A stretch of DNA of 32,516 nt from Bog-473 sp052140165 (GCA_052140165.1 JBKQUM010000044.1:1-32516), one strand, 5' to 3'. Positions 22,558 through 31,198 are shown, numbered from the stretch's first letter. The notes: generated by a model not told the origin, from the letters alone. Program-made: numbers and translations.

Positions 22558-24173
22558 GCCGCCACCAGTGTCGTGGGCCCCGGCGCGGGCGCGGGCACAC
22601 CGGCCAGGGCCGCTCTCTCGGGCTGGCGGTCGAACCACCGGCCGAGGACGTAGCCGGGCACGGCCGCGATGAGCACCATGACTCCCGCATAGGGCGCGGC
22701 CTGGCTGTAGGACAGGTTCGACTGGTAGGCCCAGAATTGTGTGGCCAGCGTCTCGACGTTGGTCGGATGCAGGACGAGGGTGGCTGTCAGCTCTGTCGCT
22801 GTCTCGAGGAACACCAGTGCGAAGGCCGCCCCGAGGCCCGGCCCGATCAGGGGCAGCGTCACGCGCCAGAGCACGGAGCGCCGCCGCACGCCCAGCGAGC
22901 TCCCCACTTCTTCGAGGCCGACCGGCGAGCGGGCCACGGCGGCCCGCACCGACACGACCGCGAGCGGGAAGAACATGATGGCGTAGACCAGCACGAGCAG
23001 AGGGCTGGTCTGGTAGAAGCGACCCTGCAGGAAGTGCTCGGTCAGGTACGTGAAGCTGAGTGCGATCACGAGGCCCGGCACGGCCAGGACGAGCATGTTC
23101 GTCCTCTGCAACGCGATCACGCGGGGGCGTGCGTGGCGGACCGACAGCAGGGCGATCGGGAGGGCGGCCAGCGTGGCGACGACGCCGGCGGCCGCGGCAT
23201 AGGCGAATGTGTTCCCGGTCGCGATCAGGAGCGACGCCGGTGGCAGCGTGGAGTTCCCACCCTGGACCATCAGGTAGATGATGGCGCCCACCGGCACACC
23301 GAGCGCGAGGACGACGAGCAGCACGGCACCGGTCAGCACCGCGGGCCGGCCCCGGCCCAGCGGAACGGGGCGGTTCCGGCGCGCCGCGCCCGCACCCACC
23401 CGGGACGTCCGGCCATGGCCCCGGACGGCGTCCTCGCTCGCCAGGAGCAGGCCGCCGAGGAGGACGAGGATCACAGAGAGGGCGCAGGCGGCCGGTTCGT
23501 TGAAGCCGACCTGGAATTCGTCGTAGATCTCGGTGGTGAGCGTCTGGTACCCGAGGATCTCGAACGCGCCGAACTCGGCCAGCACGACGAGACCCACGAG
23601 GAGCGCCCCACCGAAGATGGCCATGCGGGCCTGACCGACCGTCACGGTCAGGAAGGTGCGCACCCGGCCGAGGCCGAGGCTGCGGGCCACCTCCTCCTGG
23701 GCCGGATCCGCCGCGCGCAAGCTGGCCGCGACGGGCAGGAACACGAGGGGATAGACGGCAAGGGTCATCACGAGGACGGCGGCCCAGAACCCGCCGATGG
23801 AGGGGAAGATGGCTCGCCAGCCGAAGCTCACCACGAAATCCGGTACACCCAGGGGAATCACGACCAGGATCGCGAACAAACGTCGGCAGGGCAGGTCGGT
23901 GCGCTCGACGAACCAGGCCGCCAGCGTCCCGAGCGCGGCGCACAAGACGGTGACCACCACGACGAGCGAGACGGTGTCCCACACGAGCATCGTGGTCAGG
24001 TGCCGGAACAAGAGGCGGTGCAGCTGGGACCAGCCCACCTGCACCGCCTGGACGACCAGGAAGACCAGCGGGAGCAGCACCACGACCGAGACGAGAACGG
24101 CGCCGGCTGTGAGCAGGGGCGGTAGGCGCCGGACCCCCGGTCGACGCTTCGGGTCCACGGCGCCGTCGGTCAC
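22554..24173 (-). CDS. fbpB: Ferric iron ABC transporter permease, two fused domains (FbpB-like)
   Basis: A 539-residue membrane protein with two homologous permease halves of about six helices each, as usual for FbpB/FutB. Each half has the cytoplasmic loop that docks on the ATPase: EEVARSLGLGRVRTFLTVTV in the first and LEEVGSSLGVRRRSVLWRVTLPL in the second. A charged linker (about residues 250-275) joins them. The start is the GTG that overlaps the binding-protein stop in a GTGA, and its own stop overlaps the ATPase start the same way. No helix appears missing. Confidence 0.94.
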   Translation of the reverse strand: MTDGAVDPKRRPGVRRLPPLLTAGAVLVSVVVLLPLVFLVVQAVQVGWSQLHRLLFRHLTTMLVWDTVSLVVVVTVLCAALGTLAAWFVERTDLPCRRLFAILVVIPLGVPDFVVSFGWRAIFPSIGGFWAAVLVMTLAVYPLVFLPVAASLRAADPAQEEVARSLGLGRVRTFLTVTVGQARMAIFGGALLVGLVVLAEFGAFEILGYQTLTTEIYDEFQVGFNEPAACALSVILVLLGGLLLASEDAVRGHGRTSRVGAGAARRNRPVPLGRGRPAVLTGAVLLVVLALGVPVGAIIYLMVQGGNSTLPPASLLIATGNTFAYAAAAGVVATLAALPIALLSVRHARPRVIALQRTNMLVLAVPGLVIALSFTYLTEHFLQGRFYQTSPLLVLVYAIMFFPLAVVSVRAAVARSPVGLEEVGSSLGVRRRSVLWRVTLPLIGPGLGAAFALVFLETATELTATLVLHPTNVETLATQFWAYQSNLSYSQAAPYAGVMVLIAAVPGYVLGRWFDRQPERAALAGVPAPAPGPTTLVAA

Positions 24174-25228
24174 AGCAGCTGGGCCTCCTGGAGCAGCTCG
24201 ATCGCCTCGGCGCCCGTGCCCAACTCCGCCACCGTGATGCTGTTCGGTTCGAGCTCGTCGAACGGGGTCTCGGGCTCCGCCGTCGTGACACCCGATGCAA
24301 TCGGGTATTCGAAGCTGTCACTGTGGGCGATGATCTCCTGACCCTGCACAGACGTCAGGAAGGCCAGGAAGCGCTGCGCCGCCGCCTGGTGGGTGGACGA
24401 CGAGAGAATGCCCGCGCCCGAGACGTCGACGACGTAACCCACATCGTGCGGAGCGAAGTAGGCGATCGCGGAGTGCATGGCGCCTGCGCCGACCTGCGCC
24501 CGCTCGCGGTACCAGTAGTACTGGTTGATGATGCCGAGAGCGACCTGCCCGCCGTTGACCTGTGCGGTGAGCGTCTCGTTGTCCGGGTAGTCGTGCCCTC
24601 CCGCGTTGGCCTTGACCGCCTCGAGCCAGTGCAGCGCCGCCTGCTCGCCGTAGGTCCGCGCAATGCTCGTCACGATCGGTTGGAAGTCGGTCTCGCTCCC
24701 GGCAATACCGATGCGGCCGCTCCACTTGGGGTCGGCAAGATCCATGGCCGACGTCGGGAGCTGGTCGCGCTTCAGCAGCGACGTGTTGTAGATCATCACG
24801 CTCACGCGGGCCGTCACACCCACCCACCTGCCGTCCGGCGAGTTGAACCGTGAGGGTGTCTTCGCGAGCGTCGACGGGTCGACCCGGGCGAGCATCCCCT
24901 TCGAAGCGAGGTACTGCAGGGGCGGCGAGTTCTCGGTGAAGATGACGTCGGCCGGCGAATGGGAACCCTCGGTGACGATCTGATCTGCCAGCACGTCCTC
25001 GTCGTCGGACCGCAAGCTCACCGAGATGCCGCTCTCACGCTCGAACGCCGCCACCAGGGCCTGGGTCGTCTGCACGTGCTGCCCGCTGTAGACCGTGAGG
25101 CTCGTCGCACCGCTCCCCGACCCCTGCGCGCACCCGCTCAGCACGACCGCCCCCAGGGTTGCGGCCACGACGCCCGTCAGGACGCGGCGTACCCACCACT
25201 TCCCCGACCGCCACCGCGAGCCGCGCAT
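24170..25228 (-). CDS. fbpA: Ferric iron-binding lipoprotein (FbpA/FutA-like)
   Basis: A 352-residue extracellular binding protein that captures Fe(III) for the permease. The N-terminus is a lipoprotein signal with lipobox L30-S-G-C33, so it is anchored by a lipid on the outer face. The fold starts LTVYSGQHVQTTQALVAAFERESGI, typical of iron-binding proteins of the cluster D type. PADVIFTENSPPL and the Tyr cluster Y237-Y238 with Y240 (INQYYWY) sit where FbpA/FutA Tyr residues ligate iron. The ATG at 25228 is behind GGAGGGG 12 nt away, a rather long spacing. An IdeR-like box lies 39 nt upstream, so expression should rise when iron is scarce. Confidence 0.95.
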   Translation of the reverse strand: MRGSRWRSGKWWVRRVLTGVVAATLGAVVLSGCAQGSGSGATSLTVYSGQHVQTTQALVAAFERESGISVSLRSDDEDVLADQIVTEGSHSPADVIFTENSPPLQYLASKGMLARVDPSTLAKTPSRFNSPDGRWVGVTARVSVMIYNTSLLKRDQLPTSAMDLADPKWSGRIGIAGSETDFQPIVTSIARTYGEQAALHWLEAVKANAGGHDYPDNETLTAQVNGGQVALGIINQYYWYRERAQVGAGAMHSAIAYFAPHDVGYVVDVSGAGILSSSTHQAAAQRFLAFLTSVQGQEIIAHSDSFEYPIASGVTTAEPETPFDELEPNSITVAELGTGAEAIELLQEAQLL

Positions 25229-25254
25229 CGAACCGTGACACCCCTCCGACCTGC

Positions 25255-25260
25255 ATCGTA
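25255..25260 (-). promoter_or_regulatory. Candidate -10 box (TACGAT) of the iron importer operon
   Basis: TACGAT on the minus strand lies directly downstream of the iron box, which would cover the -35 region and block polymerase when bound. Confidence 0.5.
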
Positions 25261-25266
25261 CGAAAG

Positions 25267-25298
25267 TTAGGTTGCCCTAACTTTAGGGTGCCCTCAGA
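25267..25298. promoter_or_regulatory. IdeR/DtxR-type iron box with a second, weaker copy
   Basis: TTAGGTTGCCCTAACTTTA (25267-25285) matches the 19-bp IdeR/DtxR consensus at about 15 positions. A second TTAGGGTGCCCTC begins at 25283, 16 bp further, repeating the motif with a weaker right half. Two dimers on neighbouring sites are usual for these repressors. It lies between fbpA and the end of thiG and serves the iron importer. Confidence 0.8.
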
Positions 25299-25321
25299 AC
25301 AGCGTCAAGGCGGGGTCCTGC

Positions 25322-26146
25322 TCAGGCGTCCGGGACCGACCCCCCGGCCACCAGGTCGGCTCGGCCCTCCAGCGGGCTGGAAGGCTCGGCATGGAAGCGG
25401 ACCGGGATGCGTCCGGCCAGGCGAGCCTGCCAACCCGCCTCGACCGCCAGGCGCATGGCCCGCGCCATCGCCACCGGGTCGTGCGCCCGGTTGACCGCCG
25501 TCGCCACCAGCACGGCGTCGCACCCCAGTTCCATCGCCAGCGCGGCGTCGGACGCAGTGCCGATGCCGGCGTCGAGGATGACGGGGACGTCGACCGCCTC
25601 CCGGAGGAGCGCAATGTTATGGGGGTTGCGGATGCCGAGCCCGCTGCCGATGGGCGATCCGAGCGGCATGACCGCGGCACATCCGACCTGCTGCAGGCGG
25701 AACGCGAGGACGGGGTCGTCGGTCGTGTAGGGAAGGACGACGAAGCCGTCCTCGGCCAGCTGCTCCGCGGCGGCCAGAAGCTCGACCGCATCGGGCAACA
25801 GGGTGCGGTCGTCTCCGATCACCTCGAGCTTCACCCAGTCGGTGCCGAACGCCTCGCGTGCCAGCTTGGCCGTGAGCACGGCCTCCGACGCGGTCGCACA
25901 CCCCGCCGTGTTGGGCAGGACCCGCACGCCCAGCTCGTCGAGGAGCGACAGCAGCGCGCCCCGTCCCGAGGCCCCGACCCGCCGTATCGCGACGGTCGCC
26001 ATCGACGTTCCCGACTCGATGAGCGCGGCCCGCAGCGCGTCGAGGCTGGTCATCCCCCCGGTGCCGAGCACCAGGCGCGACGCCAGGACCTCGCCGGCGA
26101 CGGTCAGATGATCCGGCGGCACCTCCCCGGCCTCGTTGGCTGGCAC
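25322..26146 (-). CDS. thiG: Thiazole synthase
   Basis: About 274 residues. It forms the thiazole ring of thiamine from deoxyxylulose phosphate, dehydroglycine (from ThiO or ThiH) and sulfur carried on ThiS. The alpha/beta barrel is clearly readable: SRLVLGTGGM, TVAIRRV, LPNTAGCATASEAVLTAKLARE, WVKLEVIGD with the Schiff-base Lys, DGFVVLPYTTDDPVLA, MPLGSPIGSGLGIRNP, VILDAGIGTASDAALAMELGCDAVLV. It is very close to mycobacterial ThiG. The start is debatable: GTG 26146 lies exactly 6 nt after TATCGT (leaderless type), while GTG 26122 has a GAGG 8 nt upstream and would match the usual N-terminal length. ThiS and ThiO genes are not in the window. Confidence 0.95.
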   Translation of the reverse strand: MPANEAGEVPPDHLTVAGEVLASRLVLGTGGMTSLDALRAALIESGTSMATVAIRRVGASGRGALLSLLDELGVRVLPNTAGCATASEAVLTAKLAREAFGTDWVKLEVIGDDRTLLPDAVELLAAAEQLAEDGFVVLPYTTDDPVLAFRLQQVGCAAVMPLGSPIGSGLGIRNPHNIALLREAVDVPVILDAGIGTASDAALAMELGCDAVLVATAVNRAHDPVAMARAMRLAVEAGWQARLAGRIPVRFHAEPSSPLEGRADLVAGGSVPDA

Positions 26147-26152
26147 CGGACG

Positions 26153-26158
26153 ACGATA
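26153..26158 (-). promoter_or_regulatory. Candidate -10 box (TATCGT) of thiG, leaderless type
   Basis: TATCGT on the minus strand ends exactly 6 nt before the GTG at 26146. It faces away from the thiD box at 26173-26178, and only 14 bp separate the two. Confidence 0.5.
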
Positions 26159-26172
26159 CCCCGGTGCCCGCC

Positions 26173-26178
26173 TATGGT
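26173..26178 (+). promoter_or_regulatory. Candidate -10 box (TATGGT) of thiD, leaderless type
   Basis: TATGGT ends exactly 6 nt before the GTG at 26185. Its -35 would have to overlap the thiG -10 box, so the two divergent promoters probably compete. Confidence 0.5.
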
Positions 26179-26184
26179 GGCTCG

Positions 26185-27003
26185 GTGCCGGACACGACCC
26201 CACCGACGGCGCTGACCATCGCCGGGTCGGACTCGGGAGGCGGCGCTGGTGCGCAGGCCGACCTGAAGACCTTCGCGGCGCACCGGGTGCACGGCACGTG
26301 TGCCCTCACCGCCGTGACCGCGCAGAACACGGCCGAGGTGCGCGGCGTCGTGGTGCTCGAGCCTTCGTTCGTCCGCCAACAGGTCGAGACGGTGCTCGAC
26401 GACTTCGCCGTCGGCGGTGTGAAGACCGGGATGCTCGCCAGTGCCGCCATCGTGCGCGAGGTGGCGGACCTGGCCGCTGCGGGCCTGTTGCCCCACCTCG
26501 TCGTGGATCCCGTCCTGGTCTCCTCGAGCGGGCACCGCCTCATGGAGCCCGAGGGCGTCGCGGCGTACCTCGAGCAGCTCCTCCCCCACGCCGTCGTCGC
26601 CACCCCGAACCTGCGCGAGGCCGCCGTCCTCGGCGACACCACCGTGGAGCGGCTCGCCACCCTCGATGCCCGCGTGGACGTGGCGCAGCGGATCAGGGCG
26701 ACGGGTGCCCGCTACGTGGTGGTGAAGGGAGGCCACCTCACCGAGTCCGCCGACGACGTCGTGGCCGGCCCCGAAGGGGTCGTGGTGCTCCCCGGCACAC
26801 GGGTGGTCACGGGCAACGACCACGGCACGGGCTGCTCGCTCTCTGCGGCCATAGCCGCCAACCTGGCCCTGGGGGCGACCGTGCCGGCTGCCGTCGCCGC
26901 GGCCAAGGACTATGTGGCACGAGCCCTGGCCGGGGGGGCCGACTGGCACTTGGGTTCGGGGCACGGACCCCTCGACCATTTCGGGTGGTCGACCTCGCCG
27001 TAG
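26185..27003 (+). CDS. thiD: Hydroxymethylpyrimidine / phosphomethylpyrimidine kinase
   Basis: A 272-residue ribokinase-fold enzyme that phosphorylates the pyrimidine half of thiamine twice before coupling to thiazole. Family marks are ALTIAGSDSGGGAGAQADLKTFAA at the N-terminus, HGTCALTAVTAQNT, VGGVKTGMLAS, VVDPVLVSSSG and TPNLREA, and the anion-hole/catalytic GTGCS segment near residue 217 (GNDHGTGCSLSAAIAANLA). The start is taken at GTG 26185 because a TATGGT box ends 6 nt upstream and the length then matches relatives; GTG 26164 is an in-frame alternative. It is divergent from thiG across 38 bp. Confidence 0.95.
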   Translation: MPDTTPPTALTIAGSDSGGGAGAQADLKTFAAHRVHGTCALTAVTAQNTAEVRGVVVLEPSFVRQQVETVLDDFAVGGVKTGMLASAAIVREVADLAAAGLLPHLVVDPVLVSSSGHRLMEPEGVAAYLEQLLPHAVVATPNLREAAVLGDTTVERLATLDARVDVAQRIRATGARYVVVKGGHLTESADDVVAGPEGVVVLPGTRVVTGNDHGTGCSLSAAIAANLALGATVPAAVAAAKDYVARALAGGADWHLGSGHGPLDHFGWSTSP

Positions 27004-27015
27004 GCTGGTCCGGAC

Positions 27016-27669
27016 ATGACGCTGCACGGCACCGACGCCGACACCGAGGCCGTCCCCGAGGACACGGTCCCCGCCGCACCCCTCCGCCCCCCGACGCCCG
27101 GGGGGATCTCCATGCGGCCGGCCATGGTCGTCCTCGGTCTCGCCGTGCTCATCCTCGTGGTGTTCGTCGCCATCGGGATCCTCTCGTCGCAGAGCCCCGC
27201 TCCGGTACGCAGCGGCACGGGGGCGAGCTCGGTGGCGGGTACGCCGTTGCGGGCGCTGCCCGCCAACCACGCGCTGGCACCCATTGTCAGCGCGGGCCAA
27301 CCGCCGACGAACATCCTCAACGCCGTGTCCGTCCCGGTCGGCTCCGTCCGGATCTCGCACCAGAACAATGCCGCCGATTCGGGCCAGTACGACTCCCAGG
27401 TGGTCCTGCGCTCCGGCGACTCCCAGGGTGCCTTGCTCGCCTTCTACGCGGCGGACATGCGGATCCTGGGCTGGCAGGTCTTCGACCGGGGTCCTGCCGC
27501 CAACGATCCGGGTGCCGTCGAGATCCTGGGCAAGCTGGCCGGGACCGATGGCTACTACTGGGAGATGGGAGCCACCATCTCCTCCACGACCTTCCCCCGA
27601 GGCGGCCCGGCGCGGGGTCAGACGGACTTCACCATCCGCCTCCTGCAGGAGAGCGACGATTCCCCCTGA
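27016..27669 (+). CDS. Single-pass membrane protein of unknown function
   Basis: A 217-residue protein 12 bp behind thiD. It has a cytoplasmic acidic and Pro-rich segment (1-32), one membrane helix (about 35-57, AMVVLGLAVLILVVFVAIGIL) and an extracellular domain of about 150 residues with no Cys. The domain ends in alternating strands (DSQVVLRSGDSQGALLAFYAADMRILGWQVFDRGP, YYWEMGATI, TDFTIRLLQE), which suggests a small alpha/beta fold, but I cannot name a family. The close spacing suggests co-transcription with thiD, though a link to thiamine is not shown. Confidence 0.75.
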   Translation: MTLHGTDADTEAVPEDTVPAAPLRPPTPGGISMRPAMVVLGLAVLILVVFVAIGILSSQSPAPVRSGTGASSVAGTPLRALPANHALAPIVSAGQPPTNILNAVSVPVGSVRISHQNNAADSGQYDSQVVLRSGDSQGALLAFYAADMRILGWQVFDRGPAANDPGAVEILGKLAGTDGYYWEMGATISSTTFPRGGPARGQTDFTIRLLQESDDSP

Positions 27670-27675
27670 GCGGTT

Positions 27676-27700
27676 CGGCCGCGCCGAGACGGCGCGGCCG
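27676..27700. terminator. Perfect 10-bp hairpin between convergent genes
   Basis: CGGCCGCGCC and GGCGCGGCCG pair fully around a GAGAC loop in the 34-bp gap between the stops of the membrane protein and the glycosyltransferase. There is no U tract. The placement suits a two-way terminator. Confidence 0.65.
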
Positions 27701-27703
27701 AGC

Positions 27704-29107
27704 TCAGCCTGTCGAAGCCGTGACCGCCTGCGCCCTGGGCGCCACGGCGTCATCGGTCAGGACTGGAAGCCGATCGTCGGATTGCGACAGCAGGTAGGCC
27801 CACACGAAGAAGTTGATCGGGTACAGCAGGTAGCCCACACGCGGGTTCGGGGCCAGGAGGATGAGCGCCGACATCACCACGCCCGCGATGGTGCAGACCT
27901 CCGACGGGGTGCGCGGAGTGTGGCGGTACAGATGCCGGGCCAGGAGCACGGCCAGCACGATCCCGACCGACAGCGGCAAGGCCCGGTTCAATGAGGGGAA
28001 CGCCGTCACGAGCACGTGCCCGGGGAGCGCGCTGGCCGCGGTGGACGGGATGGCACTGAGCCCGAGCGGGAACAGCACCACATCGTCGATGAGCGCGAAG
28101 GGGCCGCGGAGGGCGAACGGGAAGATCGTCGGCACCGCGACGACGATCATGCCGGCGAGCATGGAGAGGGGTCGCCGCTCGCCCTTGCGGCCCCGTGCCG
28201 CAAAGAGCGCCAGTGCGGCCAGGGGCCATGCGGTGAACTTCATGGCCGACGCGATGCCTAAGACGACGCCCGAGGCGAACGGCCGCCGACGCTGTGCCAG
28301 AACCATGGCGAGAAGGAGGAACGCCGCCACTGGAATGTCATCGCCCCCGGTCGCGAGGGGCAGCGCCGCCAGCGGCAAGATGACGAGCGCCTGGAGCGCG
28401 CGGATCTTGCGGCGCCCGTCGGCTCGGCACAGGTAGAGCGCGACCGCGGCGACCACCAGTGTGGTGAGGCAGAAGAAGATCCGGGCGTCGCTGAGGCCGT
28501 TGTTGGGCCAGATCTCGCTCGGAATGCCCGCCACCGCCATGAGCGGCAGATAGGGCAGGAACCCCGCATAGTCCGGCTCACCGGGAGCGTGGTACTTGAC
28601 GGCATGTGGCAACCGGACCAACGGGTGGTAGGGATTCACGCCGCGGACGAGATCCTGACCGCCGACCTCCACCGTGACCACCTCGGGCTGCTGGTGCGAG
28701 CCGGCCACACCGTCGAAGCGCCACAGGATCTCGAGACCGAGCGGGATCGCCAACGCGCCGGCGAACACGCACACGGCAACCACGATCCGGGCCAACCAGG
28801 CGCGGCGATGCTGGACCTTGGTCAGCCGGTGGCCGGGTTGCCGCTTGCGCGCACGCTGCACCGCCCAGGCCACGACCGCGGACGCCAGTGCGCCGAATGC
28901 GAAGGGCGAGAGGGCCATGCGCCCCCATACCTGGTAGAGCGCATTGGTCGACGTGTAGATGGTTGCCAACGCGAACACGGCACTGGCCAGGTACAGCAAC
29001 GCGTCACCCGACTCGGGGGAGATCCGTTTCGTCCGGTCCAGCGCCCGGTGCCAGAGGTCGACGACCGGGGCGGCCCAGCTCGGGATCGTTGCGGAATTGG
29101 TCGGCAT
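27704..29107 (-). CDS. GT87/DUF2029-like membrane glycosyltransferase
   Basis: About 467 residues with ten or more membrane helices, of the polyprenyl-phosphate-sugar-dependent class of mannosyltransferases. Supporting text: an early extracytoplasmic loop with GQDLVRGVNPYHPLVRLP, which resembles the family's N-P-Y motif with acidic residues upstream, then YAGFLPYLPLMAVAG, LATGGDDIPVAAFLLLAMVLAQRRRPFASGVVLGIASAMKFTAWPLAALAL (the 'GxxxxxKxxxxP' signature) and a C-terminal NPRVGYLLYPINFFVW. The likely role is adding sugars to lipids or wall glycans on the outer face. The start is uncertain: ATG 29107 is chosen, GTG 29155 is in frame, and neither has a clear ribosome site. The gene lies 74 bp behind the S9 peptidase. 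Confidence 0.85.
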   Translation of the reverse strand: MPTNSATIPSWAAPVVDLWHRALDRTKRISPESGDALLYLASAVFALATIYTSTNALYQVWGRMALSPFAFGALASAVVAWAVQRARKRQPGHRLTKVQHRRAWLARIVVAVCVFAGALAIPLGLEILWRFDGVAGSHQQPEVVTVEVGGQDLVRGVNPYHPLVRLPHAVKYHAPGEPDYAGFLPYLPLMAVAGIPSEIWPNNGLSDARIFFCLTTLVVAAVALYLCRADGRRKIRALQALVILPLAALPLATGGDDIPVAAFLLLAMVLAQRRRPFASGVVLGIASAMKFTAWPLAALALFAARGRKGERRPLSMLAGMIVVAVPTIFPFALRGPFALIDDVVLFPLGLSAIPSTAASALPGHVLVTAFPSLNRALPLSVGIVLAVLLARHLYRHTPRTPSEVCTIAGVVMSALILLAPNPRVGYLLYPINFFVWAYLLSQSDDRLPVLTDDAVAPRAQAVTASTG

Positions 29108-29111
29108 GGCG

Positions 29112-29145
29112 TTTCTCGAAAAAGCCTCGCACACGGCGGGTGTGC
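29112..29145 (-). terminator. Weak hairpin with T-run behind the S9 peptidase
   Basis: On the minus strand GCACAC and GTGTGC pair around CCGCC, and five T follow after a 5-nt gap. It lies in the space between the peptidase stop and ATG 29107 of the glycosyltransferase, so it may end the peptidase transcript. Confidence 0.3.
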
Positions 29146-29181
29146 AGGATGGCACCCCCAGGTGATCCTAGGGGGGAACCG

Positions 29182-31143
29182 TCAGAGGTGCAGTTCCTCC
29201 AGGTAGAACGCAAGCTCAGCCTCGAGGCATGCCGTGAGCGTGTCCGCCCGACGGAATCCGTGCCCTTCGCCCTCGAAGAATCGTAGGTCACAGCGGATGC
29301 CCGCGCTGCGCAGGGCGTCGCGCATCGACACCGCCTGTGACGGCGGCACGACGGCGTCCTCGGTCCCCTGCAGGAGCAGGACCGAGCCCGCCATGGAGGG
29401 GGCTCGGCTCACCGGCGAGCGCCCCACGTAGAGCGCGCGAGACTCGGGCAGCGGGCCGATGAGGCGGTCGGTGTAGTGCGCCTCGAAGTCATGGGTCGTC
29501 GCGACCAGCCCCATGAGGTCCGTCACCCCATACCACGAGACGCAGGCCCCGAACCCCTCCCCCGCTGCGAGCGCGTTGAGGGCGGTCATGCCGCCGGCGC
29601 TGCCGCCCCGGATCGCCATCCGCCCCGCATCGATGTCGCCCCGCGCCGCAAGGTGCAGCGCCGCATCGAGGCAGTCCTCGCTGTCGGCCACGCCCCACCG
29701 CCCCCAGAGCGCACACCGATAGGATCGTCCGTAGCCCGAGCTGCCGGCGTAGTCCACGCACGCCACGGCGAAGCCGCGGGTCGTGAAGAACTGCAGGGTG
29801 AGGTCGAGCCCCGGCTGGCACGACGACGTGGGCCCACCGTGGCACCAGGTCACGAGCGGCGGCGGGCGATCCGTCGGCCCGGTCGTGCCTGCCGCCGCCG
29901 GGCGGTAGAGCGTGCCGTGCACGGGACGCCCCGAGCGCCCCGCCAGCGTGAACGGCTCTCCCCGCGCGATCTCGTCAGGTCCGAGCGCGCACGCGGCCGC
30001 CGGGCGCTGGGCCCGGGCGGCACGGCCCGGCATCCAGACCCAGACGTTCGCCGGCGCCTCGGGCGTGCTGCCGATCAGTGCCAGCCCGTCACCATGGGCG
30101 CACAGCGCGGCTATCGACACACACGGCTGGTCCAACGGATCGCCGGCTCCCCCACCGGCCGCGAACGGGATCAGCGCGTCGCGGCCGGACGCATTCATGC
30201 GGGCCACCACGGTGCCGTCGGCGAGCTCGGCCATGGTGCACTGCCCGAGCACCCAGTCGGGGCCGTGGAATTCGGCCGCGACGTCGCTCAGCGCCTGCAG
30301 TGCCGCGTCCGTGCCCGGGACCCCCGGGTGGACATAGGGCTGCCACCACCCCCGCCGGTCCGAGACGAAGCGCAGGGAGCCGTCCCGGCACCAGGCCGGC
30401 TGTCCGACGGACTCTCCGGGGCCACCTGCAACCGCCCACGGCGTTCCCGCCGCCCGGAGGGTGCCGTCGACGTCGGCACTGACGAGTGGGACGATGAGCA
30501 GCGTGGAGGCGTCCCACGGCATGTCGGGGTGATCCCACACGACGACCGCCAGCCGCTCACCCGCCGGGTCCACTCGCGGCGAGCCGAGGAAATCGTGGCC
30601 ATCGAGGAGTGTGGTCTCGGACGGCCCCTCACCCCGAGTCGAGAGCGCGACCACGCTGCGTGTCGGCCGGCCCCCACCTTCTGGGTGGGCCTCCCTGACG
30701 GCCAGGACCCAGTCCCCCTCCGCGGTGGCGCTGAGCGCTCCATGACGGTGGACCTGGCCCTCGGGGGGTAGGGCGGTCAGAGCCCGCGGCGCTGCGCCCC
30801 CCTGACGGGCCACGGCAGCGGGGCCGTCGCAGAACCACACCCGCTGGTCGGCCTGATCGACGTAGGCGAAGGCACCCGCCGACCACGCCGGCACCAGGCA
30901 CATGGCGCCCCCGCCGTACTCGTGGACGCGGCTACGGATGCTCACCTGATCCGGGGAGTGATCGACGAGACCGTTCGCCGCGGCCCGGACCATCACCACC
31001 CGGCCGGACTCTGCCGGGCGCGACTCGAGCCAGTAGAGCCAGTCCCCGTCGGAGCACAGCTCCGAGAGGGAGACCTTCGCCCCCGCCACGTCGCCCGGCG
31101 CGAGCGGCGAGGCCCAACGCCCGTAACCTGCAGTGGTGGCCAC
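29182..31143 (-). CDS. S9 family (prolyl oligopeptidase/acylaminoacyl) peptidase
   Basis: A 653-residue serine peptidase of clan SC. Residues about 1-395 form a WD-like beta-propeller (repeated strands such as SDGDWLYWLESRP and DGSLRFVSDRRGWWQPYV). The alpha/beta-hydrolase domain follows, with PPLVTWCHGGP (oxyanion region), the nucleophile Ser515 in IRGGSAGGM, Asp596 in GTEDAVVPP and His628 in GEGHGFRRAD. There is no signal peptide, so it probably works on short peptides in the cytosol. The start at GTG 31143 is supported by TACGTT ending exactly 6 nt upstream, a leaderless layout; no Shine-Dalgarno is present. Divergent from the YhdH-like gene. Confidence 0.94.
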   Translation of the reverse strand: MATTAGYGRWASPLAPGDVAGAKVSLSELCSDGDWLYWLESRPAESGRVVMVRAAANGLVDHSPDQVSIRSRVHEYGGGAMCLVPAWSAGAFAYVDQADQRVWFCDGPAAVARQGGAAPRALTALPPEGQVHRHGALSATAEGDWVLAVREAHPEGGGRPTRSVVALSTRGEGPSETTLLDGHDFLGSPRVDPAGERLAVVVWDHPDMPWDASTLLIVPLVSADVDGTLRAAGTPWAVAGGPGESVGQPAWCRDGSLRFVSDRRGWWQPYVHPGVPGTDAALQALSDVAAEFHGPDWVLGQCTMAELADGTVVARMNASGRDALIPFAAGGGAGDPLDQPCVSIAALCAHGDGLALIGSTPEAPANVWVWMPGRAARAQRPAAACALGPDEIARGEPFTLAGRSGRPVHGTLYRPAAAGTTGPTDRPPPLVTWCHGGPTSSCQPGLDLTLQFFTTRGFAVACVDYAGSSGYGRSYRCALWGRWGVADSEDCLDAALHLAARGDIDAGRMAIRGGSAGGMTALNALAAGEGFGACVSWYGVTDLMGLVATTHDFEAHYTDRLIGPLPESRALYVGRSPVSRAPSMAGSVLLLQGTEDAVVPPSQAVSMRDALRSAGIRCDLRFFEGEGHGFRRADTLTACLEAELAFYLEELHL

Positions 31144-31149
31144 GGTCCG

Positions 31150-31155
31150 AACGTA
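31150..31155 (-). promoter_or_regulatory. Candidate -10 box (TACGTT) of the S9 peptidase, leaderless type
   Basis: TACGTT on the minus strand ends 6 nt before the GTG at 31143, the same spacing as at thiG, thiD and the YhdH-like gene. Confidence 0.5.
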
Positions 31156-31198
31156 CCCTGTGCGCCCACCCGTGTCGGGGAGCGCCGAGAGCGGGCTC

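Noticed and set aside
21484..24321. A 945-codon open frame covering the iron ATPase and permease
   Set aside because: Only the last 357 codons read as the ATPase; the rest is an out-of-frame shadow of the permease gene, which has clear membrane helices in its own frame.
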